NCBI GenBank assembly: GCA_026874595.1
Contig: CM049313.1
Coordinates: forward strand, 77,884,659 to 77,948,658
Length of the DNA: 64,000 nt
From: Sipunculus nudus
Taxonomy: Eukaryota; Annelida; Sipuncula; Golfingiida; Sipunculidae
Direction: 5' to 3'
Shown here: positions 10,266 to 23,569 of the stretch, in pieces
How the letters are laid out: every line of letters begins with the position of its first letter
How positions within the stretch are numbered: the stretch's first letter is position 1
The notes under the pieces: generated by a model
Told to the model about the DNA's origin: nothing
What the model saw: the letters and a program-made list of their open reading frames with translations, nothing else
Database searches by the model: none
Translations under genes and position numbers: made by a program

Positions 10266-11056
10266 ATACATTAATGTTGTTTACCTTTTGTCCTTTATCC
10301 ATTTGGAAAAATGTGCCATTATTTCAATAGTGATTGATTTGGACCCACTCAACACATGCACATTAACAAAATTATCCACACATTTTGACATTTTTTTACT
10401 TTTTTATATTAAATTTATATTAATGTGTTAACTGTGTCATGTGTGTGTACATCTCCATCAGTCAGACCCTCTTTATACTTCTACATTTATCCTACACCAA
10501 TGCTCTTTATACATACTAGACAACAGGTATCTACATTGGGCAAGCACCGCTGTCCATGTCCTTTGCTATGTACCTTTCATGTCTGATAATGCCACAATGA
10601 ACAACCTGTGTAGAGGCTGGAGGTACTAGGCCAGCATGCTACGAGCTCAAGTCCACTCAAGTTCAAAGGGATGAAAGCTTAGTAATTACCCCTGTATGCT
10701 ATAGGTAACAGCCCTGACAGGGATGACAGCTCAGTACCTTACTTGTCCAAACCTAATGTCCATTCCAGTTTCTTGGTAAACCTGTAAATCACATAACTGT
10801 GAATTGTATACCTTGATACAGGTACAAGTACCTGACCCCAAACCTGATAGGAAAATTCATATATATTTTGTGTAACAAACTACCATAATGTATAATACTC
10901 CGTCATTATGCGGTTTGGAAATTAATGCATACAAAGCGGATTACTTGAATATTTTGAATTTTGGACTTTAATACATTTTGCAAGTGTGAATATATGATGA
11001 TTGCATTAGTAGTGTCAAACAAAAATGATACTTTATAGTTTCTTTTTGTTTAAGTA

Positions 11057-11206
11057 AATTGTATTCATACTGATATTCATGAATACGTTTGTATTTGTAT
11101 TCGTATTCGAATACATTTCTGTTTTGGAGTATTTGTATTCGTATTCGTGTACCCCTGCTGTATTCGTATTCGTATTCGAATACATTTCTCCTGTATTCGG
11201 CCCATG
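11057..11206 (+). repeat. TATTCG/CGAATA hexamer clusters, right
   Basis: Two sub-clusters of GTATTCGTATTCGAATAC separated by a GTGTACCCCTGCTG spacer. CCCCTG is the complement of a hAT-type CAGGGG terminus, so with the left cluster this could be the subterminal repeat zone of a hAT-like element. No 8-bp target duplication could be shown. The ~790 bp between the clusters (10266-11056) have no coding potential. Confidence 0.7.
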
Positions 11207-11464
11207 TTTGATGTATACTGTATCAGAAGCCCACATGTTTTGTTACTTGAATGATCAATGTTGTTAATGTCTCTATGTAAACCATGGTATTGATCATAAT
11301 AGCATAATTTTTTTATAAACTCATTTAAGAATGTGTATATGAAAATTGTACATATAATTTGGTAGTGCACAGCAAATATATGCAATACCTTATGAAACAA
11401 TTATCAAGTAAACTTGTAACAGTTCATACCAATACACAAAAAAGACACATGACGTACCTTTCCT

Positions 11465-12475
11465 AGGAGGGGCGAGTACTGTCACGGAATGATACTGGTG
11501 ACAAAATTTTAGTTAAAAAGTAATAAGTAATTGTTATTATAATTTTGTTATGTCTTTTCCTTGTACTATTCTGTCAGTTAACCAAGTCTTAGTACAAAGG
11601 GAACCTTGTATAACTTTGTATTAATTATAGGTGCCAACAAGTTACAAAGTGAATATGATTTGTCTGGCACATACGAATATGTTTCTTACCACCTCCAGAC
11701 CCCATGAATAGCCTCTATAGTTTGCCGTGTTATTTAATGTATTCATCTGGTTTGGTATATATGATATCTCTGATGACCTCTCTTAATTAATTAACACATG
11801 GCTGCCAGAAGTGGTTTCTTGAACAGGCATGGGCAGTCAAGCACATCATGATGTGTGAATACTAGGGATCTATATCATGGGCAGTCCAGGTTCACTCAAG
11901 CCAAAGAAAGTATACGCCCATCGAGCAGCTACATGTTGCTGCGGTCAAGACATCAGCCCTGTGCGCTCCTTAAGCATGTTCTCTAAGCCAACAGTCGCAG
12001 TGCCACGCCAAGCCAAGCAGGGAGCCGCAAAGGCCGCCATCGTCCATCCCGAGCCGGTGACCTTTTTAGAAAGCTACAGCATCCACAGCCACAAAGCCAG
12101 AAGCAACCCACATTCCCTCTACCGATCCCAGCAGAGGAGACCCAGCCATGCCATTCGAGAGCCGAACTCGATCTTGTGAACGACACTATTTCGAGACCCA
12201 TCGCCTTTGTATTTGCATTTTCGGCCATTTGGACCGTATCAACCGGGTTTCTCAGTTATGCAAGTTTTAGCAAGTTTTTTTCGTCATTGGCATCCAGGTT
12301 CACTCTTACTGTTTATTTTTTAAATGATTGTCATTGGTCATAATTTGTAAACTGTAATTTTATTGGTCATTCTTATATTGTTAAGTGAGTGTATAAAAGT
12401 TAGTAAAAGTGAGACAGTCAACACATAGACCTGCACCCAGTTACTCAGACAACACAACCTTATACATTTATGAGA
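11465..12475 (+). mobile_element. Candidate Ty3/Gypsy 3' LTR with polypurine tract
   Basis: AGGAGGGGCGAGTAC at 11465-11479 followed directly by TGTCACGGAATG looks like a Gypsy polypurine tract-LTR junction. The first ~140 bp match the fragment at 9371. A TATAAAA box lies at 12392-12398, where an LTR promoter would be. The right end is not defined and no flanking duplication or pol gene was seen, so the end coordinate is a guess. A 100-codon plus-strand frame at 11877-12179 falls inside and has no family resemblance. Confidence 0.42.
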
Positions 12476-13231
12476 AAAAAAGAACGGTATATAAAAGAAA
12501 AGAAGTTGTCAACTATCAACTGAGGCTAATCCCAACCCAAAGCGCTGACAAAGCAACAAACTACAAAATCAGTTGAAAAATGTTGGCGGTATATAGGTGT
12601 GCGGGAGTGTGCTTTTCTGTGAGAAGATGAATGGATCGCCTGATACCATACATGTATACACGCATAAAAAAACACACACACAGATCGTGCAACAGCGGCC
12701 TATGCTTCACAGACGATAAAGCTAGAAATACATGCATCATTCAGTTAATTTAAAACACCGAAAACAGGTTCCATACTTTATATATAACGCAACTACTAAA
12801 TAAGGATATCAATGTTTGAACCTCCTACCTTTATATAACCCACGTGTACAAAAAAAGACTTCGATTGAAACTTTGCAAACTTCGATCCTTTCGCGTGCAT
12901 GTGACAGTCTTTCCCGCTGTAAGGAGTGAAGTGTGTCTTTGTCCTAGGGGAGACACAGGCTGAGCAATAAAATACCGAGCCCTAGACGACCTGTACGTGT
13001 CATGGAAAACTTGTGACTACTTTTGCTGATATATACTGTAGAGGTACACTAAATAATAAAAAAGACATTGACAGGAGGTTAAAGGTATCGCTCGTGTGAA
13101 ACAGAGTGTTGCTTCATGAATACGTATTTATATTACCTTTAGCTTTGGTACAGTATATATAGCTACGTGATAAGCATCAAGGTCAACAGGGTCACCGAGC
13201 CCAAGGCGTCGCATGGGTTATAGGTTTTTTA
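12476..13231. other. Intergenic, nothing recognised
   Basis: No long open frames, tRNA-like boxes or repeats identified. Confidence 0.3.
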
Positions 13232-13247
13232 GGGGGGGGGGGGGGGG
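13232..13247 (+). repeat. G16 homopolymer
   Basis: Sixteen consecutive G. A C23 run follows about 184 bp downstream on the same strand, so the two are complementary. Confidence 0.9.
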
Positions 13248-13431
13248 CATAGCTTCACACAAAATAGGTGCTATGGTTTCAGATGATTATTAACACGTTA
13301 TTTTTATAGTAATGGTAAATCCACGTAAACTGCATAACCAGTGTTTGATACCAGGGCTACAATTACTGTAATAAAAATGAGCCTCTTATCAAGATAAGTC
13401 GGGAACAGCGGTTTTTACCATTTGGAAAAGA

Positions 13432-13454
13432 CCCCCCCCCCCCCCCCCCCCCCC
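13432..13454 (+). repeat. C23 homopolymer
   Basis: Twenty-three consecutive C, complementary to the G16 run at 13232-13247. Length in the assembly may be unreliable. Confidence 0.9.
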
Positions 13455-14957
13455 ACGAGCACTAATCATGTGTAGTGGATTTCTTATTCTGAGGACAGGA
13501 TTTCGTATTCATATCTGTCTGAGAAATTCAAAGAACAACAACAGGTTTAACAAATTTCACAATTAGCAAACTGCATATAATCTGTACATATATTCAAACA
13601 TAAAAGTAAATACACACACCAAGGCTGATATCACTAAGGCAGCACTCCTAGAAATACTGGATATGGCACTTTAACCAAATCATCTGTATTCTCTGGATGC
13701 TAAACCAAGACTGGGCCTCAGATGGGGTTGCCACGCTTTATCTAAGTGTGAGCTAGAGAGGGCAGGGTCACATACCGCCCTTTGGTGTGAGCTTTTCAAA
13801 GTAATAGTAACATAATAGATATTAAATTGAGTTGTTATAGTAATGACAATTGAGAGGAAAGGATAAGTGTAATATGTATTAATTCCTATTCCTTATTCTG
13901 CCATAAAGCATGTGATCAGATGATACTAAACTGACTTGTCCTGGTCCAGTGACTTTGTAGGATATGCCTATTGTTATAGCATCCAGTGTGCCTGGAGCTG
14001 ATCTTCTGGCCTGGTGTGCTTGGACCAGTTGTTATCCATGTGTAGTGACCAGTGGTACATTCCATATAGACTGTTTGTCTTAAATGACCAAAATCCGTGA
14101 AAGTATAGGGCATATGAGTGTACTTATTCGAGCACCAAGTTTGTAGACCTTGCTATTGTTAGGGGATATAACTAACCAATTAAGGCAGTTAACCTGATTT
14201 TTAGGAATAATTCCCCAGTGAAACAAGTAAAACCTGTTTGGCTGCTATGCCTTAGCACATGAAATGGTAAAACTCATAAATTACTTATATTTCATTTAGT
14301 TTTGGACCAAATTTAACCAATTATGAACAAAAACTGTACTTGTGCAAAAGTGATAGAACACCTGTGATAATGCTCGTTACACACCAATGAAATGTATTCA
14401 AATAATTGCAACTTTATGAATTGCGAATTGAATTTGAATTGAATTAAATTATTAGAATTGAATTGGAATTGATGCTTTTTTCCAGCACACTGAATTGAAT
14501 TGGAACTTTTCTGAAAAGTTCTTGAATTGGAATTGAACAGGAAATGAAAAACTTTAATTCACCCCAGGTCTGCTAAATATACTACATATCACTTCCAGAG
14601 AGCTTTACAATGTGGATTGTTTTTAATATAATTCAACTTGTTTTTAATTATGTTGACATTTATTCATATTAGAATCGGCAAAATATTTATGTGCAAATTA
14701 TGATGTGTGTTTATGTGCGTTATCCCTAACGACTGTGGGAAACATCTAGCAATTGCACTTATGGTAAGTGGTTACTTATCTGTATTTTCGTGTCACTTTA
14801 ATTGATATTTTCATGTAACTATGTTTTTATGTGCTGTGATTGATGATTGGGGATGGTTTTCAATATGGGACACCCTTGAGGGAAAACCCAGCCAATCCTT
14901 CCCTTCTAATAGAAAGCTCTTTGCTAATGTACTCTCCGACAAGTGGACTTGTCATTT
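13455..14957. other. Intergenic with a GAATTG-rich patch
   Basis: At 14415-14545 there are repeated GAATTG/GGAATT words and an inverted repeat GAACTTTTC-T-GAAAAGTTC. The remainder shows no coding signal. Confidence 0.5.
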
Positions 14958-15100
14958 TTGACTTAATATAAGATAAGATACTTTATTGTGTAACGGTCCA
15001 GCCCCATTGCGGGGCGCAGACCGATGTTGTGGTATTTCAACAACCAAGGACATGTGGCGATACATCATTTAATGACCTGATGAAGAAAAGACTAATGTAA
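14958..15100 (-). repeat. LINE/SINE 3'-end-like fragment
   Basis: On the minus strand the sequence ends CAATAAAGTATCTTATCTTA, a typical LINE-type 3' end with a short ATCTT repeat tail, preceded by a GC-rich block around 15000-15025. No coding part is attached. The family is not identified. Confidence 0.35.
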
Positions 15101-15600
15101 AGTTACACGAGTGGTGTCGACCAAGTCCTATGGCAGAGTCTATTACATATATACATATAAGCGATACACAGAAACACAGAAAACAGCTTAAATCTAAAAC
15201 TTCCATTGAAGGCATTATGTACTACTTTTTAAAACACTGAACGCATTATGTACTAAAATATGACTGGATGAAGGCATACGTAATAAAAGTATAACATAAA
15301 ATAGTATATGTAGTGACGAGCTTGTTGTAAAAATTCACTGAAAAAGAATAATAAATAAATTCATAAAATCATATTTAATAGATATTTGTCTACAGATTAG
15401 TTTTCCGCAAGGGTTCGGTTTCGTCCCCGGATTGTTGGCACGTATGTGCTTGTTCTTTTTTTAACCCTTTACTGTTCAGATTAGCCTGTGGATTGTCACA
15501 CTCCTACTGTTCAGATTTATTTTGCATTTTTTTCCACATTTTGACATGAATCTATATAAGAGACATTAACTCAGTAACCGTTAAAGGTATCTTTGTGAAA
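15101..15600. other. Intergenic, nothing recognised
   Basis: AT-rich sequence with no coding signal. Confidence 0.3.
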
Positions 15601-17110
15601 TTTTCAGCTTTTACTGTCAGGTATATGTCCATCATGTTATTTTATTTATTTTCTACATACCTGGTTTGGTATGTATGTAACTAAGGTATATACAGGTAAA
15701 AACAGGTAAATCTGTACTAACTGTATTTCCACTCACTGGTATATCACCAAAATGACCCCTTTCATCCTGTTCAGGTAACCCATTAACCATTTGATAAAAA
15801 AAGGGAAATGTAAGGTTTTTTTTTCACTCTAAAGTAATTATTAATTAAAGGTAAGAAAAAGGTAAATGATTTGGTTTAATACATGAATGGGAACCACCAA
15901 CGAACCAGAATGTGCAAGTAAAATTGGATTTTTCTGTGGAAATCAAATATTTTTCACCTGAAAACCTTGCTGACCCAAAGAGCACATTCTATGATTATTA
16001 ACATATAACACATATGTTTACCTGTACAGGTAAGTAAAGGTAAATTATTTTTTTTTTCTGAATATGTTAGCAAACACCTTGTTCATCATTATACTTACTA
16101 TAAATTAATAGCTTCTCTATTTGTGGACTGTATAATTCATTTTGATATAAGAACAGGTGCTTTTAATACAGTAATTAAGTTACCTATGTGAATAGTACCT
16201 TTGTTCTTCAACTGATCTAATTACCTGTGGCAGTGACAAAATCATGCTGAAAAGTGGCTGAGAAGAATATGGATAAACAAGTGTCAACTGTGTAAAACCT
16301 TTATATTTTGATTTTTCAGACATGTAAAACATAAATTGATAATTTTGGTTACGGTTACACATAAAAACATACTCACCTGTACAGGTGAGTTCATGTAAAT
16401 ACAGGTAAATTATTTTTTAATGAAGTATATATTTTATACATGTAATAAAGGAGAAAAAAAACATACAACTTAATTTTGAGTGCCATGTGTAAAATTTATG
16501 AATTACAGGTACTAACTGCACTGTTTATTGGATTACCTGAAATGATACCTTTGATCTTAAACAGATTTAATTACCATTGTAAGTACAGAATATAAAGACA
16601 ACTTTTCATTTTAAAAGTGGAGAGGAAATTTTTGAAGGAGTCAAAACAATATGCAGAAGCTATCTTTTAATTAACTGCACAGCCACGAGACTTGTGGATT
16701 TCAATTTTGTCAATTTCTACCTGTAAAAGTTTACTCACCTGCACAGGTAAGATCAGGTAAATAAAGGTAAATTCTCATTTTTTTAATTTAAATTATATAT
16801 TATACTTATTATAAGGGACATCGCAAAAAAAACTATTTACTTTTGTCCAATGTGCAAAATATATAATTTATGGGTGTGAAATGCACTAATTATCTAGTTA
16901 CCTGTAATATACTTTATGTCAAATTAATATATTTTAACATGTGCAGGCAAAAACAAATCGCCGACTGGTTTTAAAATAAAATCTGGAAAATTGTGTCTAC
17001 CCTGTTTGTTAACATTTCATGCAATAATAAAATTGCTGTTTATTTGGTCTGTCGCGTTTATCTGCACAGGTAAAAATCCAGGTGCGACAGGTAAACAGGT
17101 GTGCACTTGG
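15600..17110 (+). repeat. Diverged ~355-bp tandem repeat with ACCTGTACAGGT palindrome
   Basis: The perfect palindrome ACCTGTACAGGT at 16020-16031 recurs at 16375-16386, and with one change at 16737-16748; partial forms occur near 15684 and 17062. Each is followed by AGGTAAAT and an A/T-rich stretch, and preceded by related ACTAACTG...TTACCTG segments. Spacings are about 335, 355, 362 and 325 bp. No coding potential. Confidence 0.75.
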
Positions 17111-17581
17111 TTCGATCAACGATTAGCCTAAATAAACGTTGATATATCCATATCTTTCCCATTCGAAACAGTGCAAATGTACTAAAATTTGAAATAAAAA
17201 AATCAAAACAAATATGTCTTACACTTGTGAAAACTCTAATTTTCTTAATTGAGGGTATCCATGCAATTTCTTTTGAAGTACCCGCCCTCCGCGGCTGACG
17301 GTGATTGAGCGATAATGAGTGAATTTAGCAATATGTAGCACACAAGGTACATTAACGAGGCGGTTTTGCAGACTTTAGTCGCAGAATTATCCTATCTAGT
17401 CAATATAACGGAAAAATAAAAATAAATAAAATATTTACTGGGCAATTTAGATGCAAGACGACACGTCTGTTTGGGTTTTTTTTTCCTGAACGGTCCAATT
17501 CTACCGCGTCGTCCCTCAGCCAGCGGTGACGCACTGACGCTGCAAACTTTTCTCACCCAATCGTATCTACTTTTACATCGG
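17111..17581. other. Intergenic, nothing recognised
   Basis: No gene or repeat identified. Confidence 0.3.
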
Positions 17582-17667
17582 CAAGGTTCACGTGACTGGG
17601 TCTGGCGTGTTTATTTTGTAAAGTCTTTTAAATGGACAAGGTTCACGTGACTGAGTCTGGTGTGTTT
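17582..17667 (+). repeat. Direct repeat of 31 bp containing CACGTG
   Basis: CAAGGTTCACGTGACTG... at 17582-17612 is repeated at 17637-17667 with two differences, 55 bp apart. Each copy contains an E-box-like CACGTG. Confidence 0.85.
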
Positions 17668-17732
17668 GTTATAAGAAGCATCATGAGATGCAGTGCCGAC
17701 TGGCGGTCGAATTATTCTTTTTTTTGTGGGGG

Positions 17733-17800
17733 GAGTTACCTGGAAACATCCTCTCACGTCATGCAAGAGTTACCTGGAAACATCCTCTCACGTCATGCAA
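17733..17800 (+). repeat. Perfect 34-bp tandem duplication
   Basis: A 34-bp unit beginning GAGTTACCTGGAAACATC occurs twice head to tail with no mismatch, indicating a recent duplication. Confidence 0.95.
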
Positions 17801-20234
17801 TATGTATGCATTAGAATCGATTCTTTCCCGCAGGGATCAGAAACAATGAGAACACTGGTAGTACCAGTAGAACAATAATTTATTACATATATAATAAATA
17901 TGTACATTAATGTAAACAAATCGTTATTAACAAGAATATAAAATAACGGAAAATCAATATTTTTTATTGTTGGAAAGATGTTTTTAAAATGTGCTGTTAG
18001 GGATAATGCACATAACACCAAAGTTTATAAACGTGGGAAAACGATACTAAACTGTGAAGTAACACCAAAGAAACATGTTTTCACAGTACATGTTAATGTA
18101 TGTTATGTTATTCAAATATATAGGCCTACGTAAGTCCAACAATGCTTATCAAAATCATGCCTAGTTACTATGATTTCATAGCAGTACATTCTGGTATCTT
18201 AGAGGAAAATTGCACGTACATATCTTCATGCACTTACTTATCCAGGTCTTCAATTTGCACTTTATTTCAGTGACATTTAAATGAAGCATAATTACGTCAT
18301 ATGAAATTAATATAAAATGGAAATATAATATATAATTACATTTATTCAATTCAACTTCACTTGAAGAAAAGTAGGAAATTTATTTAATAATTTTGAGATG
18401 CACAATTCCTTGGTTAACTAGATGTATACACGAGACCTAACTTCAAATCATATAGCTAATCTGGTAACCTCCGTATGCAGCTTTGTACATTTAAGCCCTC
18501 ATATAGTCAGAAATCATGCACTGCTGATAAAACTTCAGCTTCAGCAGGAAAGCATGCGGTCTCCCCAGGCTGCAAGGTGGTGATTTCACGGAGAGGCAGA
18601 GTTCCAGTTAATTATAAAACAATATGCAGCAACAATTCAATAATTCTTAAGAAGCACCTGGAATGTTCCATAAACTTCTAATAAGTTATGATCTCTTGGG
18701 TGTTTGTTTATTTATTTATTTTGTATTCACCAGTCCCGTCAGCTGTAGAGACGCAGACCATGACCTACACCTGGCAATTATACTTGTCATTTGGTTCCCG
18801 AACATTGTAAATGATGTCATTATCCTTTGATGATTAATGTAATCGATGCCAATTTAAAGTAGTAATTTCCACTCCGAATCCCCGTCTGGTTGGCCACATG
18901 TTGTGTGCTGTCTTTCCGTAAAATCTTCTGTGTGATAGGAAAATTTCCTTGTGCTAATAAAACTGTCAATCAAACGTGAAAGTGACAAGGTCGGTGGGTA
19001 AAAATAGAAGCCGACACCCTGTGGTATTTTAATTAGGTCTTCGAAAGGGGCAAGTTTGAGACAAAGCCATCAAACATTTTGCAATATAGGTATATTTGTA
19101 TACCTGCGTCTTTTAAATCTTATCTTACAGCAATGGAAAGGTACAATTAGATTTCAGTCTAATTTGTCCACCTGCATGGTTTCTCGATCGTCATTTTGAA
19201 TACACCATGCGCATGCATATCGAAAGTCGATCCGCCTCTTTGGTCTTTATATTTTACTTTCACTGTGTCACCGTCACTATATATATACGCTATAGCTTCT
19301 AATTTAAGATTGGCGAATGCATTTTATTCATTTTCTTGCATGTATCATGACTGAGACTGACTCCGCCGTATGACTTTAAAGGATTATCATGACCACGACA
19401 CATTTTCCATATTTAATCCCTGGGCCATGCATGCACGCGTTGACTGGGTTTTGAGAGCGATATCAATATAAAGCGGCGTTTATACCGGGTGCATGTACGG
19501 TATATGCGATATATATGCAGTCTGCGGTATACGTTATGTATTTTTTTATGAATATAGGCGGCGAATGAACCCGATTTGAGAAACTTTCATGGATGAAATA
19601 TAAAAAGGAGTTATAAGTTCTGGTATTAGTGATAAGATTTTATGTTCAAAAGGTACAAACATTTATAACGCAGTACTATTCCTTACAACAATGAATAGCC
19701 TGTTATAGGCAAACGTATTACAAAAAAAAAAATATTTACTTCAGGTTATATTTTTACAATTTAGTTTGCTATGTGCCATATATATTTAAGGATGTTTTGC
19801 AGCTCCGCCCAAAATCTGTTTCACTGGCAGTGACAACTACTGGTGCTTTTTTCAATCACTAATGAAAATTATAATACGCACATAGGCCTATATATATATA
19901 CACACACACACAAAAGCGCGCACACGTGCACGTACACATGGAGCCTATACATGTACAGGAAGTACTACACATATAAAAATTTGTAAAATCTGTTCAGTAT
20001 GTGTTAAAACCGTATTAATACATATTTGTTCAAGCGTATAAGTCACTTAGGCCTACTGTCTTGTTTTACATATTCAAGGATCTGGGTGTATACAAGCGTA
20101 CAGTTCCACCTACGTCGTATAATTATTACTTCAATATTTCATGGAGTATAAAGTTATCTTTATATTTTACACTGGAAAATTAACTAATTCCATAAATTAT
20201 CTGGCTCTTTCTAATTTAAGACGGTATTAATTTT
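17801..20234. other. Intergenic; one TA/CA microsatellite
   Basis: A (TA)n(CA)n microsatellite lies at 19888-19912. No supported genes, splice-bounded exons or transposon ends were found elsewhere in this stretch. Confidence 0.4.
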
Positions 20235-20960
20235 ATTTTCAATCCAAAAAGCCTCTTAGAATGATTGACAGTTCTTGTGCACGGCCGATTGTGCACGCCC
20301 GATTACGATTGTACATAGATTCTAAGTAAATTCCGTTCCTCAGCATTGATGCTTCCTCTCCACACATGACACAGATCGTCAAGACACTCTCTTTAACTGC
20401 ACTATAAAATATCAGCAGAACCGGTAGGTCTTGACCAAACCCTTTAGTCCCAAACCCTTGAAAATAAAGCAGCGGTTGGGCTTTCTTCAAACAATAATTT
20501 ACACTACCTCTCACTTCAATTTTGATGATATATGGATATCTAAAAATTTAAAACAATCAACAATTTTCATAGCATAACCTTTAATTGCTATGGGCAATGT
20601 CTTTTATGCCGAAAATCTAAGATCAACTCGTTGGTTTTACCAACATTCAACTCTATGTTGTTTTCAGAGCACAAAGTTGTTAAGTGTTTAATTTCATGTC
20701 TGTATTCACTTACGTTACCTCCTCGAATAAGCTCAGTAACTGTTGCGTCATCTGCAAATTTCATTTTCAGTCATTAGAAATGTTATCACCGATCTTGACT
20801 ACTTGTATGCAGACCTAGTCCCGTTAATTTAAGTACATATATAAGTTTCTACGGAAGAACTGTATTAAATGCAGAACTAAAATCAATAAATAAACTTCTA
20901 GCATAAGAAGGTTCTCGTTTATCAAGATGTTTGAGAATATTATGAGGTGAAAAGAGATGC
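20235..20960 (-). pseudogene. LINE reverse transcriptase relic (second family)
   Basis: Reading the minus strand across broken frames gives HLDKREPSYARSLFIDF then SSAFNTVLP (palm motif A region), FADDATVTELIRGG (F-A-D-D), CSENNIELNVGKTNELILDF, and finally the open frame 20239-20514 with KKAQPLLYFQGFGTKGF and FYSAVKESVLT. This block order is characteristic of a LINE common in fish and invertebrates, whose product ends with a KAQQRLYFLRKLR-type segment. Stops and frame changes show it is dead, and it is 5'-truncated. Confidence 0.72.
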
Positions 20961-23569
20961 AAAACGCTCTATCGCTTTCTTCGGATTTCTCATAAAATAC
21001 GGATTAATAAAAGTAAGCATAAAATAAGTTACTGTAACTTTCTTTTCTAACTGGAACTTTTTTTCAATGTCACTCTCAGCATCAGTTTCATATTCCAAAA
21101 TGAAAAGATTTATTATCTGAGCACACGCAATATTTGACAACCTTTTAAGCAGTTTTTGAGTTTACATTGCCATAAGAGATCTTTGAACATGCAACATTTG
21201 AGGCCTCTCATCAAATTCCTCCTGAGATATATAGTTTGTGTCAGATTTTTTAAGCAAAATGTTCTTTTCATAGGATACATACTACCTCAAGTAAAACATG
21301 CAGGTCGAGGTCAGAGCATTCCAAGAGTCAACATCATGAGTCCACATAAGACATTATTATCTAAAAATTGTCAGGCTAGCATATGCATCGTTTGAATGAA
21401 ATCCTTAATGCCGTTTTGGAGCAGATGAATAACTAACACTGTTTAGTACCAACTGGAGGAGTAACAGTTATGCAATAACGGAGAAAATATTTATCCAGCC
21501 ACTCCTGAGACATCAACTTTTACAAGGAAGATAACGAAGAAAGCATTGTAGGTGGCTTCGCCACGAGATAAATATACCCAAGATCTGTCGAAATGCAATA
21601 TTTCAAGCAAATACATCAAGCAACTCAAAGACGAAGGGTGAGAGGTCACACTCATGAGAGGGCACAAGTTCATAGTTGACTAAATAATGATACCAAGTCT
21701 AGGAAAATTATATTTAGCTGTTCTTTAGTAAATTAAACTTTAAACAAATAAGAAAATCAACATATAACTGCAAAAAATAAATCATATGCCGTTTAGATAA
21801 TTAAATAGCATTAAAATGTCACGCCTTAGGAGAGAGCCATTCCTAGGAGACCGCTGAGATGCTGAGTTATATAGCGCTATCATCTACGAGCTTCTCTCAG
21901 ACTTCATCATAGAGAGCCCTCCCCCTCCAAACATGCTAAATATCCTGCGACCGCCGGTGTACCTATTAAGACTTCTCCCATACTGTGTTTGATTTGGAGA
22001 ATATATGGTCATTTCATTAAAAAAAAGTTATTTCCTATGACGTTCAGACATTTGCTTTCTCAACTTTCATTTACATAACGAACACAACATTGGTTTTCAA
22101 CCATAATTTATAGAGGATTAACCTTTGATGAGAAACCAGTCACACGGTTTGAGGAGATGATAACTATACCAGTTCATTTAATACAGAAAAGGTATCATGT
22201 GAAAGAGACGAATATATCCCACAGACACGTACCGGCTTGTGTTTGTGGTGGCGATGCTCCTCTGATGGTCGGATAATTATATAACCGTGCTGTGTCGTGC
22301 CATGCTGTATTCCCAGTGTGATCAGTCACAGTCACATACTGTGGGAAAATTGACATACACCTGTTTACTCAGCCAGTTTTAGGCTAGAAACTAAACAGGA
22401 GACGTATACAATCCTCCAATTACTCATAATAAAAGTTATGACGTGCCTATTTATACAGACAAATTATAGATTCCTGGCGTTTTCGCTGAAATGAAACGTG
22501 GGCTTATTATTATGTAACGGAGGCTTATGTGACTAGTACCAGTGCCATAGGCTTATTATTATTTCAATATAAGTACAGTTTGCATGATATTATATAGATT
22601 TTAGTTTGACACCTGTTCGGTTATAGGGATAGCTTCATTAATAATAGGCCGATACATCAGTGTGCAAATAACAAACATAAACAAACATTCAAATCGACCT
22701 TTTTCAGGGTCCAAGGGAGCGTGAAGGAGCCACTATAGAATACCTCGCGAAATATTGTAGATCCGTCTATGGTAAAACAATGCAATCTCCTTCGTTTTAA
22801 CCGCTGCTTTGTGTAGTATGATATCCCACCACCAGGGCTTGCACAGGGCAAGCAATAGTAATCAGACCAATGAGAGAGCGCATAGTCAGCTTCTTCCGAA
22901 GAAAATCATGTTTTCGTTCACGCGATAGTCCATAATTTGTCACACAACCTTTTCAAGCGATAACGCTGAAATTTCCCATGCTTATCACGTATGACGTTGA
23001 ATTGGATGGGTCATTCGGGACGATTCGTGAGTGAGCTCGGCTGCACCGATAATACGCGTGTGCAGTTATAACATGTGTGGTTGACAAGATTACAACCGTG
23101 TGCTGCTTTTCGCCTGCACACAATTATTGTCGGACCTCAGACTGTGACCCTGTAATACTTCTTGCTTGAAGGGTGAGCCCTTGTACAGTTATTTTTGGTA
23201 CCCAAAACAGAACTCACTTTATGATAGCCCCTTAGGTGCATATATGAAACAGAACTAATATACTTGATTCTTAAATCCTAATTTATGTAGGAGACCCATT
23301 ATTCAAGTGGGACCATTCTATAATACCCTGTGGTATATCTATTTTTTTTCTCTAAGCTGAAACGGTCCTACAGCATTTTACAGGGGGGAGCCTTGTGGTA
23401 TTTGGTATGCCTCCACTGATAGGTTGCTACTTTTCTTCCGGGTAAGGTTTCCCGAGGTTCCGTGGTTCCGATTCCTAAGGACTGACGTTATTCAACTCCC
23501 CTTTTTTTCGTAAAAAAAACTCCATAGTGCCTAAGCTGAGCTTTTCTTGCCAGAGTGTAAAGCGGTGGT
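20961..23569. other. Intergenic, nothing recognised
   Basis: Short open frames only (all under 80 codons), none with a recognisable domain or splice context. No tandem repeats noted. Confidence 0.3.
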
